A stretch of 64,000 nt of DNA from Nitrospirota bacterium (GTDB taxonomy: Bacteria > Nitrospirota > Nitrospiria > Nitrospirales > Nitrospiraceae): positions 1,014-65,013 of the forward strand of contig NSIK01000010.1 of assembly GCA_002737345.1 (NCBI GenBank). The letters are read 5' to 3'. The translations under genes and the position numbers were made by a program. Shown one piece after another: positions 1-8,811 of the stretch. The notes beneath the pieces are model-generated. The model saw nothing but the letters and a program-made list of their open reading frames with translations. It was not told where the DNA came from and searched no databases. Position 1 is the stretch's first letter. Each line of letters starts with the position of its first letter.

Positions 1-686
1 GAAAAGAACGCGCCGCCGTCGTAGCCGACTTCATTCGTCAGCCGCCTGGCTCTCGACCCGTCAAGACTCATCGCATAAATATCCAGGTCCCCGTCCTTGA
101 CGGAGGTCCAGACGATCGTCTTCCCGTCGGGTGAGACCGTTGCTTCCGCATCGTAGCCAGGTGCGAAGGTCAGCCGCTGCATTTCCTGACCATCGAGGCG
201 CACGGCATAGAGGTCATAATCGTCCAAGGCCCAGCGGGAGGTTTCCTTCGGCGTGAGCGGACAATTCGGCCCGACGGCATAGGTCGAGGAATAGAGCACG
301 CGGCGATCGCCAGGGAAAAAGAATCCGCCGGTCGCGACCCCTGTGCCGGTGCTCACCAATCGCACGGTCGCACTCTCCAGATCCATCACGTATATCTGAT
401 AGCAGGCCAACTTTTTATCGGTCGGCGAGCTCGTGGCCGCGTAGGTATCTTTCATCCAATTGTTCGTGGATTGGAACACCAGCTTGTTCCCGCTGAAGGA
501 AAAGTAGGCTTCGGTATTTTGCCGGCCCACCGTCAGCTGGCGAATGTTCGTCAAATGCCGCTCGGCCTGGTGCGCAGGCACTGATCGGGCTTTCAACGCA
601 GGGCTCTCCGACCACCCCTGCTGCTCACAGAGCAACAGACCGATCAGTCCGATCAGGCACCACTTACCGAAGGGGATGACTGACAT
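1..686 (-). CDS. TolB-like / WD40-like beta-propeller (PD40) exported protein, 3' end truncated by the window edge
   Basis: Minus-strand reading from ATG at 684-686 gives MSVIPFGKWCLIGLIGLLLCEQQG..., then propeller repeats such as 'RLTFAPGYDAEATVSPDGKTIVWTSVKDGDLDIYAMSLDGSRARRLTNEVGYDGGAFF'. Open to position 1. Confidence 0.75.
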   Translation of the reverse strand, partial: MSVIPFGKWCLIGLIGLLLCEQQGWSESPALKARSVPAHQAERHLTNIRQLTVGRQNTEAYFSFSGNKLVFQSTNNWMKDTYAATSSPTDKKLACYQIYVMDLESATVRLVSTGTGVATGGFFFPGDRRVLYSSTYAVGPNCPLTPKETSRWALDDYDLYAVRLDGQEMQRLTFAPGYDAEATVSPDGKTIVWTSVKDGDLDIYAMSLDGSRARRLTNEVGYDGGAFF

Positions 687-1053
687 CGAGACGCTCCTCC
701 GTGCGATCGCTTGTAAATGGCGACTCTGCACAAGCCGCCGCCTTCCCGCAATGTTTGGCCAGAATCGGTTGAATCTTCGAACGGGACTCGGGACGGCTCA
801 ATACTAGCATCGAACCTTCCCGGGGGACAGCTCATCGTGAGCCGGCGAAACAATCGTGGCTCTCTCCCCAAAAGGTTTCTGCTGCCCCTGCGCCTCGAGG
901 CGAGAGTCCAGGCCCCCTCACGGCGAGAGAGAGCTCGGCTCATCCGTGCAGGCCGTCCAACACGAGCGCCGCGAGCGCTACACTTACAGTCCTATCACTC
1001 TCCCTCGTGCATTGCTCACCGTTTTTCAGCTGGCGGAATTTTTCAGTATTCCG

Positions 1054-1992
1054 CTAGACGAAGGATGAGGCCGAGGTGCCAAGCAACGCATCGACAAAAG
1101 CTTCGCTCTGAAAATCCTGGATATCTTCGGCGGACTCCCCGACTCCGATCAGCCGCACGGGCAGCTTGAGTTCCTCGGCAATCGCGACGACGATCCCACC
1201 GCGAGCGGTGCCGTCAAGCTTCGTCAGGACCAAGCCGGTGACGCCAACCGTCTGATGGAATTGACGGGCTTGCGCCAGCGCATTCTGCCCGACCGTCGCG
1301 TCCAGCACGAGGAGCACTTCATGCGGCGCACCGGGGCATTCCTGCGCGATGACGCGCGTGATCTTGCGGAGTTCTTCCATGAGGTTCGATTTCGTATGGA
1401 GCCGGCCAGCCGTATCGATGAGGACCACATCCACCTGCCTGGCCTTCGCTGCGGCGATTCCGTCGAATGCGACTGCGGCCGGGTCCGAGCCATGGCGGTG
1501 GCGAATCACGTCGACGCCGACCCGGTCGGCCCAGACTTGCAATTGATCGATGGCAGCTGCGCGAAAGGTATCGGCTGCCACCAACAAGGGCACTTTCCCT
1601 GCCTGCACGAGCCGTTGCGCGATCTTGGCGATCGTCGTGGTCTTGCCCACCCCGTTGACCCCCACAGCCAGGATGACGAAGGGCTTAGGGCCTTTGGCCA
1701 GTAGGGCCTCCAACGACAGACCCTGCACCGGCGTCAGCACATCCAACAACGTGTCCCGCAATGTCTGCTGCACCAGGCCTGCCTGCGAGGCATCGGTCCC
1801 TTGCAACTGTTTCTTGAGACGCTCCATCACGCGCGCGACAACGCGGGCGCCGAGATCGGAGGCGATGAGGGCTTCTTCGAATTCTTCCAGGAGGGCAGGA
1901 TCGGCCGCGCGGCGCAGCAGACGATCTAAGGACCCGCGCACGACATCGCGTGTTTTGGTCAGCCCCTCGCTCAGTCGCTGCAACCATCCCAT
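1054..1992 (-). CDS. ftsY: Signal recognition particle receptor FtsY
   Basis: GVNGVGKTTTIAKIA, DTFRAAAIDQL, DTAGRLHTKSNLMEEL, TKLDGTARGG: SRP-GTPase NG domain motifs. Confidence 0.97.
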   Translation of the reverse strand: MGWLQRLSEGLTKTRDVVRGSLDRLLRRAADPALLEEFEEALIASDLGARVVARVMERLKKQLQGTDASQAGLVQQTLRDTLLDVLTPVQGLSLEALLAKGPKPFVILAVGVNGVGKTTTIAKIAQRLVQAGKVPLLVAADTFRAAAIDQLQVWADRVGVDVIRHRHGSDPAAVAFDGIAAAKARQVDVVLIDTAGRLHTKSNLMEELRKITRVIAQECPGAPHEVLLVLDATVGQNALAQARQFHQTVGVTGLVLTKLDGTARGGIVVAIAEELKLPVRLIGVGESAEDIQDFQSEAFVDALLGTSASSFV

Positions 1993-1996
1993 AGAT

Positions 1997-2479
1997 CTAC
2001 GCGCGCCTCTTTCGAGTTACGCGTGTCGGTCGCGGCCCGATCGCGCGGAGAATCATCCGTTCACGGCGCTGCATCCGTCGCGCTTCCTGCTCGCTCCGCT
2101 CATGGTCGTAGCCGCAGAGATGCAAAATGCCATGGACCAATAACACCGTAAGCTCTTCATCCAGCGATCGCCCGCCCTCTTTCGCTTGGCGAACTGCCGT
2201 CGGCACGGCAATCACCACATCGCCCAGCAGTCCGGGGGAAGCATGGGGCGCCTCCCTCATGGCAAAGGCCAACACGTCGGTCGTGCGATCCTTCGCCCGA
2301 TACCGATGATTGAGGCTCTTCATTCGCTGATCGCCTACAAGCAAAATCCCCAGCTCAGCCGTCGATTCCCCGACAGAGGAAAGAATCGCCCGCGCCTGCC
2401 GATCCAGGCGAGCCTGGTCGAAGGTCACACGCCGAATCTGAATCTGCATATGGACCGGCACTAATGAGCCTGGCCCCAA
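1997..2479 (-). CDS. ybeY: Endoribonuclease YbeY (rRNA maturation factor)
   Basis: Zn motif HGILHLCGYDHE; TDVLAFAM. Confidence 0.95.
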   Translation of the reverse strand: MGPGSLVPVHMQIQIRRVTFDQARLDRQARAILSSVGESTAELGILLVGDQRMKSLNHRYRAKDRTTDVLAFAMREAPHASPGLLGDVVIAVPTAVRQAKEGGRSLDEELTVLLVHGILHLCGYDHERSEQEARRMQRRERMILRAIGPRPTRVTRKRRA

Positions 2480-3513
2480 GAATCCGTTTGCGATGAGGAG
2501 GGGGAAGCAGGCTTTGGCGGTTTGCCGTGAGACGGCATGCGCCGTCCCGACGCGTTGGAAGACTGCGCGGAACCCTGATGCTGATCGTAGGCCTTGATAA
2601 TGTCCTGCACCAATTTATGACGAACGACATCGCGCTCATCGAAGTAGACAAATTCGATCCCTGCGACGTCGCGCAGAATCTCCCGCACCTCGATCAGGCC
2701 CGAGACCCGTTCTGGCGGGAGATCCACCTGAGTGATATCGCCGGTAACGACCACCTTGGAATGGAACCCGAGTCTCGTGAGAAACATCTTCATTTGTTCT
2801 GCGGTCGCATTTTGCGCTTCATCGAGAATGACGAACGAATCGTTCAAGGTGCGCCCGCGCATAAAGCCGAGCGGCGCGATTTCTATGTCGCCCCGCTCGA
2901 TTGCGCGCGTCGCCCGCTCCATATCCATCATGTCAAACAGCGCGTCGTACAAGGGGCGGAGATAAGGATTTATCTTGGCGTACATATCGCCCGGCAAAAA
3001 TCCGAGCTTCTCTCCCGCTTCAACCGCCGGCCGCGCGAGAATGATGCGGCTCACTTCTTTCTTCATCAAGGCGCTCACCGCCATCGCCATCGCCAGGTAG
3101 GTCTTGCCTGTGCCAGCCGGACCGATGCCGATCACGATGTCGTGCGTCTCGATCGCTTCGATATAAGCTTTTTGCGTCGGAGTTTTCGGCGCAACGAATC
3201 GTTTTTTCGTGACGATGGCGGCGGATCGAGACAGGAGTTCCTTGATCGGAGCTTCAGAACTATGCCGGAGCGCGCTCAAAACGTGGGTAATGTCATCCGA
3301 TTGGAGCACCATCCCGTCGTTAGCCAAAGAGGCTAATTCTGTAATGATACGTTCGGCATGGCGCGTGGCGTCTGGCGTACCGTCGAGGGTGAGTTCTTCC
3401 CCGCGCGCCGAGAGGCGCACGCCAAGACCGTCTTCGATCAGCTTGAGGTGCTGATCGTGGTGACCAAATAGGACGGCGGTGTTGGTGCCTTCTGGTAATT
3501 TAAGTTTGCGCAC
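2461..3513 (-). CDS. phoH: PhoH-like ATPase
   Basis: GPAGTGKTYLAMAMAV Walker A; ILDEAQNATAEQMKMFLTRLG Walker B region; adjacent to ybeY. Confidence 0.95.
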   Translation of the reverse strand: MRKLKLPEGTNTAVLFGHHDQHLKLIEDGLGVRLSARGEELTLDGTPDATRHAERIITELASLANDGMVLQSDDITHVLSALRHSSEAPIKELLSRSAAIVTKKRFVAPKTPTQKAYIEAIETHDIVIGIGPAGTGKTYLAMAMAVSALMKKEVSRIILARPAVEAGEKLGFLPGDMYAKINPYLRPLYDALFDMMDMERATRAIERGDIEIAPLGFMRGRTLNDSFVILDEAQNATAEQMKMFLTRLGFHSKVVVTGDITQVDLPPERVSGLIEVREILRDVAGIEFVYFDERDVVRHKLVQDIIKAYDQHQGSAQSSNASGRRMPSHGKPPKPASPSSSQTDSWGQAH

Positions 3514-3773
3514 GCGTAATGAGTGGGGGCCTCTCGTTAATACGAATGTCTCTATTCTAACAAGCCGGGGAAAGCGGTGGCAAGGGGCTTAGGCCCCCTC
3601 GACTTTCGATGTGGTCTGCACTAAGTAGTTGCGCCGTCCCAATATCCTGCGGTTTACTTCCATGGCAAGCGTCTCTTATAATTCGCGTGTGTTCAGCAAG
3701 GGTTTATCCTTGCGAGGCATTCCAGCAAGTTTATTATGCGGCGATAGGTCGCCCGTCAAAGGAGCATGTAGCA

Positions 3774-4082
3774 ATGGCACGAACTGCACCGACTGCGAAG
3801 CCGAAGCCGAAAGCAAAAGCCAAAACGAAAGCCAGCCATTCCTGGACGAAGGTCGCTCCGCCACCCCGCAAGAAGCGGCCTGAATCACTGACGAGCCGGG
3901 AGCAGGAGATCCTCGAACTGATCTGGGCCGGGTTTAAGAATAAAGAAGTTGGAGAGAGGCTCAAGATCAGCGTCAAAACCGTCGAGGCGCATCGGGCCAA
4001 TATGATGAAAAAGATGCGGGTGTCGAACACCGCTCAGCTGCTGAAGACGGCAATCCAGGACGGAACGATCAAGATTCGGTAG
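3774..4082 (+). CDS. Small LuxR/GerE-type HTH protein with Lys/Ala/Pro-rich N-terminus and no receiver domain
   Basis: LTSREQEILELIWAGFKNKEVGERLKISVKTVEAHRANMMKKMRVSNTAQLLKTAI. ATG at 3774 follows an AGGAG-like RBS. Confidence 0.85.
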   Translation: MARTAPTAKPKPKAKAKTKASHSWTKVAPPPRKKRPESLTSREQEILELIWAGFKNKEVGERLKISVKTVEAHRANMMKKMRVSNTAQLLKTAIQDGTIKIR

Positions 4083-4959
4083 GCTTCACCGCCGGCGCTG
4101 CGATTCTGCGGCGCTGGCGGACCGCTTCAAACAGAGTAACGGCTGCGGCAGCCGAGACATTGAGCGACTGCACCTTCCCCAACATCGGAATTCTGATCCG
4201 GTCGTCGCAGGCCCCCAGCACACCGGGACGAATCCCTTCTCCCTCTCCTCCCAAGACCAGCGCAATCGGCCCGGTCATGTCGATGTCGGTGTGGAGCTTC
4301 TCCGCCTGCGGATCGACGCCATAGACCCAGAGGCCGTCCTCTTTCAAATCCTGAATCAGACGGATCAGATTAGCCACACAGCCAACATGGATGTGATCAA
4401 TCGCCCCGGCTGAGACCTTTGCCACCACCGGCGTCAGACCGACGGCACGACGTTCCGGAATAAAGACCCCATGGACGCCAGCCGCTTCAGCCGTCCGCAA
4501 GACCGCGCCAAAATTGTGCGGGTCTTCGACTCCGTCGAGAAGCACCAGGAAAGGCTTCTCGCCTCGCGTCTTCGCCAGGCCGAGAATATCCTCCGTCGTG
4601 CTGAACGACTTGGCCGCAATGTAGGCGATGACGCCTTGATGATTCCCGGTCGGCACCAATCGCGCAAAAGCCGGAGGGGGCTCGATATGAACGGGGACTC
4701 GCTTGACCTTCGCCAGCTGCACGAGATCGGCAAATTGCCGATCGGTTCGCATCAGGATCAGCCGCTGCAATGGCCGCGTGCCGGCGCGCAAAGCCTCGCG
4801 CACCGCATGCAGCCCGTAGATCAGATCCGGAGGACTATCGCTTCCAGCGGCTGGTGCCGTCGGGCTTATCTTCAATGACGATACCGCGGGCGGCGAGGAA
4901 ATGACGAATCTCGTCGGCCTTCTTGAAATCTTTCTGTTTCCTGGCTTCATTTCGTTCAA
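4069..4959 (-). CDS. rlmB: 23S rRNA (guanosine-2'-O)-methyltransferase RlmB / TrmH-family SpoU methylase; true start uncertain
   Basis: YGLHAVREAL, LDGVEDPHNFGAVLRTAEAAG, LVLGGEGEGIRPGVLGACDDRIRIPMLGKVQSLNVSAAAAVTLFEA. Confidence 0.92.
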   Translation of the reverse strand: MNEMKPGNRKISRRPTRFVISSPPAVSSLKISPTAPAAGSDSPPDLIYGLHAVREALRAGTRPLQRLILMRTDRQFADLVQLAKVKRVPVHIEPPPAFARLVPTGNHQGVIAYIAAKSFSTTEDILGLAKTRGEKPFLVLLDGVEDPHNFGAVLRTAEAAGVHGVFIPERRAVGLTPVVAKVSAGAIDHIHVGCVANLIRLIQDLKEDGLWVYGVDPQAEKLHTDIDMTGPIALVLGGEGEGIRPGVLGACDDRIRIPMLGKVQSLNVSAAAAVTLFEAVRQRRRIAAPAVKPTES

Positions 4960-6286
4960 CCAACTTACTTTCTATGTCATGGTCCGCCAGAACAGCCTGC
5001 GAGCCGTCCCTGCCCGATAAAACACCTGGTGCAAGTTTAAACTGCCATGTCTCCAATTGAAACAGGCCGAGCACCGCTCCCAGCGAGCGGAAAGCCGTAC
5101 GGGCCAACTTCCGTTTCTCGGGTGAAAGGCCCTGCTCCAGAAACTTATTCACATCACTGCGGAGCTTTTGAAGCGTAGCCAGCGCCATTGGCGTATTGAC
5201 ATCGTCGTCCATCGCCTGCCGGAAGGCCTCCTGTGCGCGATCGATCCCAGAAGCCAACTCCGACTCACCCGCGGCACGATCTCCCACCTCGTGCAGGCGC
5301 TGAAAGAGATCGTAGAATCCGTCCAAGGCCTGCTTCGCTTCCTTGATCGCGCGATCGGAAAAATCGAGCGGGCCTCGATATTGGGTCGCGAGCAGAAAAT
5401 ACCGCAGCATCTCTCCGGTAATATCTTCCGGCCACTCAGACTTTTCAAAGATCTCGCGGATCGTGAAGAAGTTCCCCAAAGACTTGGACATCTTCTCCTG
5501 ATTGATCTGCACAAATCCGTTATGAATCCAGTAGCGCGCAAATTCTTTCCCGGTGGCCCCGCAGGACTGGGCGATTTCATTCTCATGATGGGGGAAAATG
5601 AGATCCATCCCTCCGCCGTGAATATCGAAGGTCTCCCCCAAATGGCGCATTGCCATGGCGGAACATTCGATATGCCAGCCTGGACGCCCTGGCCCCCAGA
5701 GACTCTCCCATGACGGCTCACCAGGCTTACTGCTCTTCCAGAGGGCAAAATCCATCGGATGGCGCTTCCGTTCATCCACATCCACTCGCGCGCCTGCCTG
5801 CAGATCTTCGAGCTTCCGTTTTGAGAGGCGCCCATAGTCCCGATATTTTTCGACTTGGAAATAGACATCCCCTGCGACTGGATAGGCGAGACCCTTCTGA
5901 ATCAGCGTACCGACCAACGCAATGATCTCGGCCATATGCTCTGTGGCTTTTGGCTCATGCGTTGCCCGTCTGACCCCGAGCTTCCCCATGTCCTGGTAGT
6001 AGGCTTCGATAAACTCTGCCGTGATCGTCTCACAGGAGACGCCCCGTTCATTCGCCCGCTTGATGATCTTGTCATCCACATCGGTGAAGTTCTTGACGAA
6101 TTCAACCTGGTAGCCGCTGAACTCCAGATACCGCCGAAGCACGTCGAATACGAGCGCGCTCCGCGCATGACCGATATGGCAATAGTCGTAGACCGTCACG
6201 CCGCAGACATACATCCTGACGTGCTTTGGCTGGAGCGACTGGAACAGCTCTTTTTTCCCGGTCAGCGTGTTGTAGAGCGAGAGCAT
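4835..6286 (-). CDS. cysS: Cysteinyl-tRNA synthetase
   Basis: YDYCHIGHARSALVFDVLRRYL; KMSKSLGNF; WHIECSAMA. Confidence 0.97.
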   Translation of the reverse strand: MLSLYNTLTGKKELFQSLQPKHVRMYVCGVTVYDYCHIGHARSALVFDVLRRYLEFSGYQVEFVKNFTDVDDKIIKRANERGVSCETITAEFIEAYYQDMGKLGVRRATHEPKATEHMAEIIALVGTLIQKGLAYPVAGDVYFQVEKYRDYGRLSKRKLEDLQAGARVDVDERKRHPMDFALWKSSKPGEPSWESLWGPGRPGWHIECSAMAMRHLGETFDIHGGGMDLIFPHHENEIAQSCGATGKEFARYWIHNGFVQINQEKMSKSLGNFFTIREIFEKSEWPEDITGEMLRYFLLATQYRGPLDFSDRAIKEAKQALDGFYDLFQRLHEVGDRAAGESELASGIDRAQEAFRQAMDDDVNTPMALATLQKLRSDVNKFLEQGLSPEKRKLARTAFRSLGAVLGLFQLETWQFKLAPGVLSGRDGSQAVLADHDIESKLVERNEARKQKDFKKADEIRHFLAARGIVIEDKPDGTSRWKR

Positions 6287-6292
6287 GGACGG

Positions 6293-6931
6293 TTACAGCT
6301 CCGGATTCACGGGGCGCTTCGGCCAATGCGACCAGAGAAAATAGCCCAATCCAAAGGCCAAGCTCAAGCCGATCACGACGTCGAACTGATGGAAATAGTC
6401 GCGCAGGTGCTCCCACTTTTCTCCCATTTTCAGGCCGATATAGGCCAGGAGATAACACCAGGGCAGAGCACCGAGAAAAGTGAAGAGGATGAACCGATAG
6501 ATATTCATGCCGGCAATGCCGGCTGGCAATGAAATGAAAGTCCGGACGACCGGAAGCATTCGGCCGAAAAAGACCGCCGCCTCTCCATACTTGGCAAACC
6601 AGGAATCCGCCGTCGCCATATCTGTTGGCGACACCAGCATATAGGGCCCGTATCGTTCGACGAAGGGCCGGCCGCCCCAAACACCAGCATAATAGGCCGC
6701 AATCGACCCAGCGACGTTTCCAATTGCGCCGGCCAAGGTCACTCCCAGCATCGTGAACTGGCCCGACGATACGAGATAGCCGGCGAAGGGCATGATGATC
6801 TCGCTGGGCAAGGGGATACAGGCGCTTTCAATGGCCATGGTCACGAAGATGCCGGTGTAGCCGAATGTCGAAATCATCGACACGATAAATCGGCTCAGCT
6901 CCGTAATGAGGGCTTCGATCAGGTTGCCCAC
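6293..6931 (-). CDS. DedA family (SNARE-associated/VTT domain) membrane protein
   Basis: ESACIPLPSEIIMPFAGYL; FFGRMLPVVRTFISLPAGIAGM. Confidence 0.9.
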   Translation of the reverse strand: MGNLIEALITELSRFIVSMISTFGYTGIFVTMAIESACIPLPSEIIMPFAGYLVSSGQFTMLGVTLAGAIGNVAGSIAAYYAGVWGGRPFVERYGPYMLVSPTDMATADSWFAKYGEAAVFFGRMLPVVRTFISLPAGIAGMNIYRFILFTFLGALPWCYLLAYIGLKMGEKWEHLRDYFHQFDVVIGLSLAFGLGYFLWSHWPKRPVNPEL

Positions 6932-6936
6932 AGACC

Positions 6937-7725
6937 CTAGCTCCTCTTCTTACCCTTGGGCTTCGCCGCCGTAGCAGGCCGACGTCCCATTTCCCATTTG
7001 CGGAATCGCTCCAACGCGCGGTGATTCGTCGTATCAAGATGAACAGGCGTAAGCGAGACGGCCCCCTGCTCCAACGCCTCGTGGTCCGCATCCTTGCTCC
7101 GGCTCCAGGACACTCTGGTTCCGGCAAGCCAATAGTAGGCCCTCCCACGGGGATCGACCTTCTCAGTGATCGGATTATCGAACCGCCTGCGGCTGAGACA
7201 GGTCACGCGCACGCCCGTGATAGCTGAGAAGGGCCGATCAGGGATATTCAAATTGACCAATGTTTCGTCCGGCAAACCATCTTTCAGAATCAATCGAGCC
7301 ATCCGAACGGCGTAGCGGGCACCCGCGTCGAAATGAAACCGCTCCTGCCCCTCCTGCGAGACAGCCATGGAGGGAATACCGAGAATCGTCCCTTCCATCG
7401 CAGCCGACACGGTGCCGGAATATAAAACGTCGTCGCCGAGATTGACGCCTTTATTGATACCGGACACGAGGAGATCTGGCGGCGCAGGCAAAAGCTTCAG
7501 CACGGCCAAATTCACACAATCAACCGGTGTGCCGCTCACGGCATAGATCCGCTTCCCCAACTTCTGCACGCGCAGTGGTTTATGGAGCGTCACCGAATGG
7601 GCCGCGGCGGTCCGCTCGCGATCTGGCGCCACGACCCAGACCTCGCCGACTTTGGCTAAGGCCTTGGCCAGCGCCGTCAAGCCAGGCGAAAGAACCCCGT
7701 CATCGTTGGTCACTAAAATGCGCAT
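6937..7725 (-). CDS. surE: 5'/3'-nucleotidase SurE
   Basis: MRILVTNDDGVLSPGLTALA; VSGINKGVNLGDDVLYSGTVSAAMEG. Start taken at internal ATG 7725, since the longer ORF overlaps the tRNA. Confidence 0.95.
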   Translation of the reverse strand: MRILVTNDDGVLSPGLTALAKALAKVGEVWVVAPDRERTAAAHSVTLHKPLRVQKLGKRIYAVSGTPVDCVNLAVLKLLPAPPDLLVSGINKGVNLGDDVLYSGTVSAAMEGTILGIPSMAVSQEGQERFHFDAGARYAVRMARLILKDGLPDETLVNLNIPDRPFSAITGVRVTCLSRRRFDNPITEKVDPRGRAYYWLAGTRVSWSRSKDADHEALEQGAVSLTPVHLDTTNHRALERFRKWEMGRRPATAAKPKGKKRS

Positions 7726-7839
7726 CAGTCTTTCAGAAACAAAAAGAGCTGCCGGCGGCAGCTCTCTGTTGTAATGCTGAGTGCTGGAAACCGAGTCCGC
7801 GGCTATCCTGTTCGTCTCAGTCCTCAGCGCTCTGTGTTT

Positions 7840-7916
7840 TGGTCGGGGCGAGCCGATTTGAACGGCCGACCACTCGCACCCCAAGCGAGTACGCTACCGG
7901 GCTGCGCCACGCCCCG
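7840..7916 (-). tRNA. tRNA-Pro (anticodon GGG), CCA encoded
   Basis: Minus strand CGGGGCG TG GCGC AGCCCGGTA GCGT A CTCGC TTGGGGT GCGAG TGGTC GGCCG TTCAAAT CGGCT CGCCCCG A CCA folds into a cloverleaf. Confidence 0.93.
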
Positions 7917-8013
7917 ACACGCTCTATTCACTTTCACTACCCGTACATTGTCTCTCTGGAGGGGCCCGGAATGCAACCGGCCAGGAGACAAGGAATCCGG
8001 ACCGTCGCAGGGC

Positions 8014-8358
8014 TTAATAGGATTCCAGGATTTTGAGAATCGCCTGGAGATTCCCCCGCAGTTTCTGCGCCAGTTCTTTGGGGCGGATCCGTTGGCTCGC
8101 TACCCGCCCGCGCCTGGCCCAATAACGCTTAACGCCTGCAAGGGTATGGCCCTCTTCGTACAGCATCCGCTTGATTTCCAACACTGTTTCGATTTCACGC
8201 CTGACATAAAGCCGCTGATTCCCACGACTTTTCTTGGGCTTGAGAAACGGGAATTCTGATTCCCAGAATCGCAGCACATATGCCGGCAGCTTGACGATCT
8301 GGCCCACTTCGCCGATTTTGTAGAAAACCTTGCTGCCCAGCCTGGGCTCGTTCCCCAT
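8014..8358 (-). CDS. MerR-family transcriptional regulator
   Basis: VFYKIGEVGQIVKLPAYVLRFWESEFPFLKPKKSRGNQRLYVRREIETVLEIKRMLYEEGHTLAGVKRYW. Confidence 0.92.
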   Translation of the reverse strand: MGNEPRLGSKVFYKIGEVGQIVKLPAYVLRFWESEFPFLKPKKSRGNQRLYVRREIETVLEIKRMLYEEGHTLAGVKRYWARRGRVASQRIRPKELAQKLRGNLQAILKILESY

Positions 8359-8400
8359 GACCCATCCTCGTGGTAAGATCAGTTGAGGTGAGTCAACGTC

Positions 8401-8676
8401 TTATAAGTTCACGTATTTTTTAAATACTTGGCTAGGGCGAAAGGTCACGACTCGACGAGGCGTGATCCCGATTTCTTCGCCGGTCCTGGGATTCCGGCCT
8501 TTCCGTGCCCCTTTACTCCGCACCACAAAATTTCCAAATCCGGCAATCTTGATCGACTCGCCCTTATGCAGCACTTCTTTCAACATATTGAGGACAAGTT
8601 CAACGATATCTGCGGCTTCGTTCTTCGAAATACCAACCTGCTTGTAGATTTCGTTCGCGATATCCGCCTTCCTCAT
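8401..8676 (-). CDS. Integration host factor / HU-family DNA-binding protein (IHF-alpha-like)
   Basis: GESIKIAGFGNFVVRSKGARKGRNPRTGEEIGITPRRVVTFRPSQVFK. Confidence 0.93.
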   Translation of the reverse strand: MRKADIANEIYKQVGISKNEAADIVELVLNMLKEVLHKGESIKIAGFGNFVVRSKGARKGRNPRTGEEIGITPRRVVTFRPSQVFKKYVNL

Positions 8677-8811
8677 GCTTCCCCCTCAGATGCCGCTGCA
8701 CACTTTCGGAATGGTCGTCTCTCAAGTCGACTCGCCCAATAGGCAGTTTCACCATAATTTACGTAAGGTTAGATAGCCTGTCAAGAGTAAAGATACAAGA
8801 TTCGCTCAGGC

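Noticed and set aside
1030-1057. Hairpin CTAGCGGAATACTGAAAAATTCCGCCAG at the ftsY 3' end as a terminator
   Set aside because: The stem is plausible, but it overlaps the stop codon and lacks a clear T-tract; too weak to list as a feature.
6102-6680. 192-aa minus-strand ORF overlapping cysS 5' end and the DedA gene
   Set aside because: Out-of-frame shadow of two clear genes.
7527-8036. Plus-strand ORFs crossing the tRNA-Pro locus
   Set aside because: They overlap the tRNA and the antisense of surE; no domain signature.
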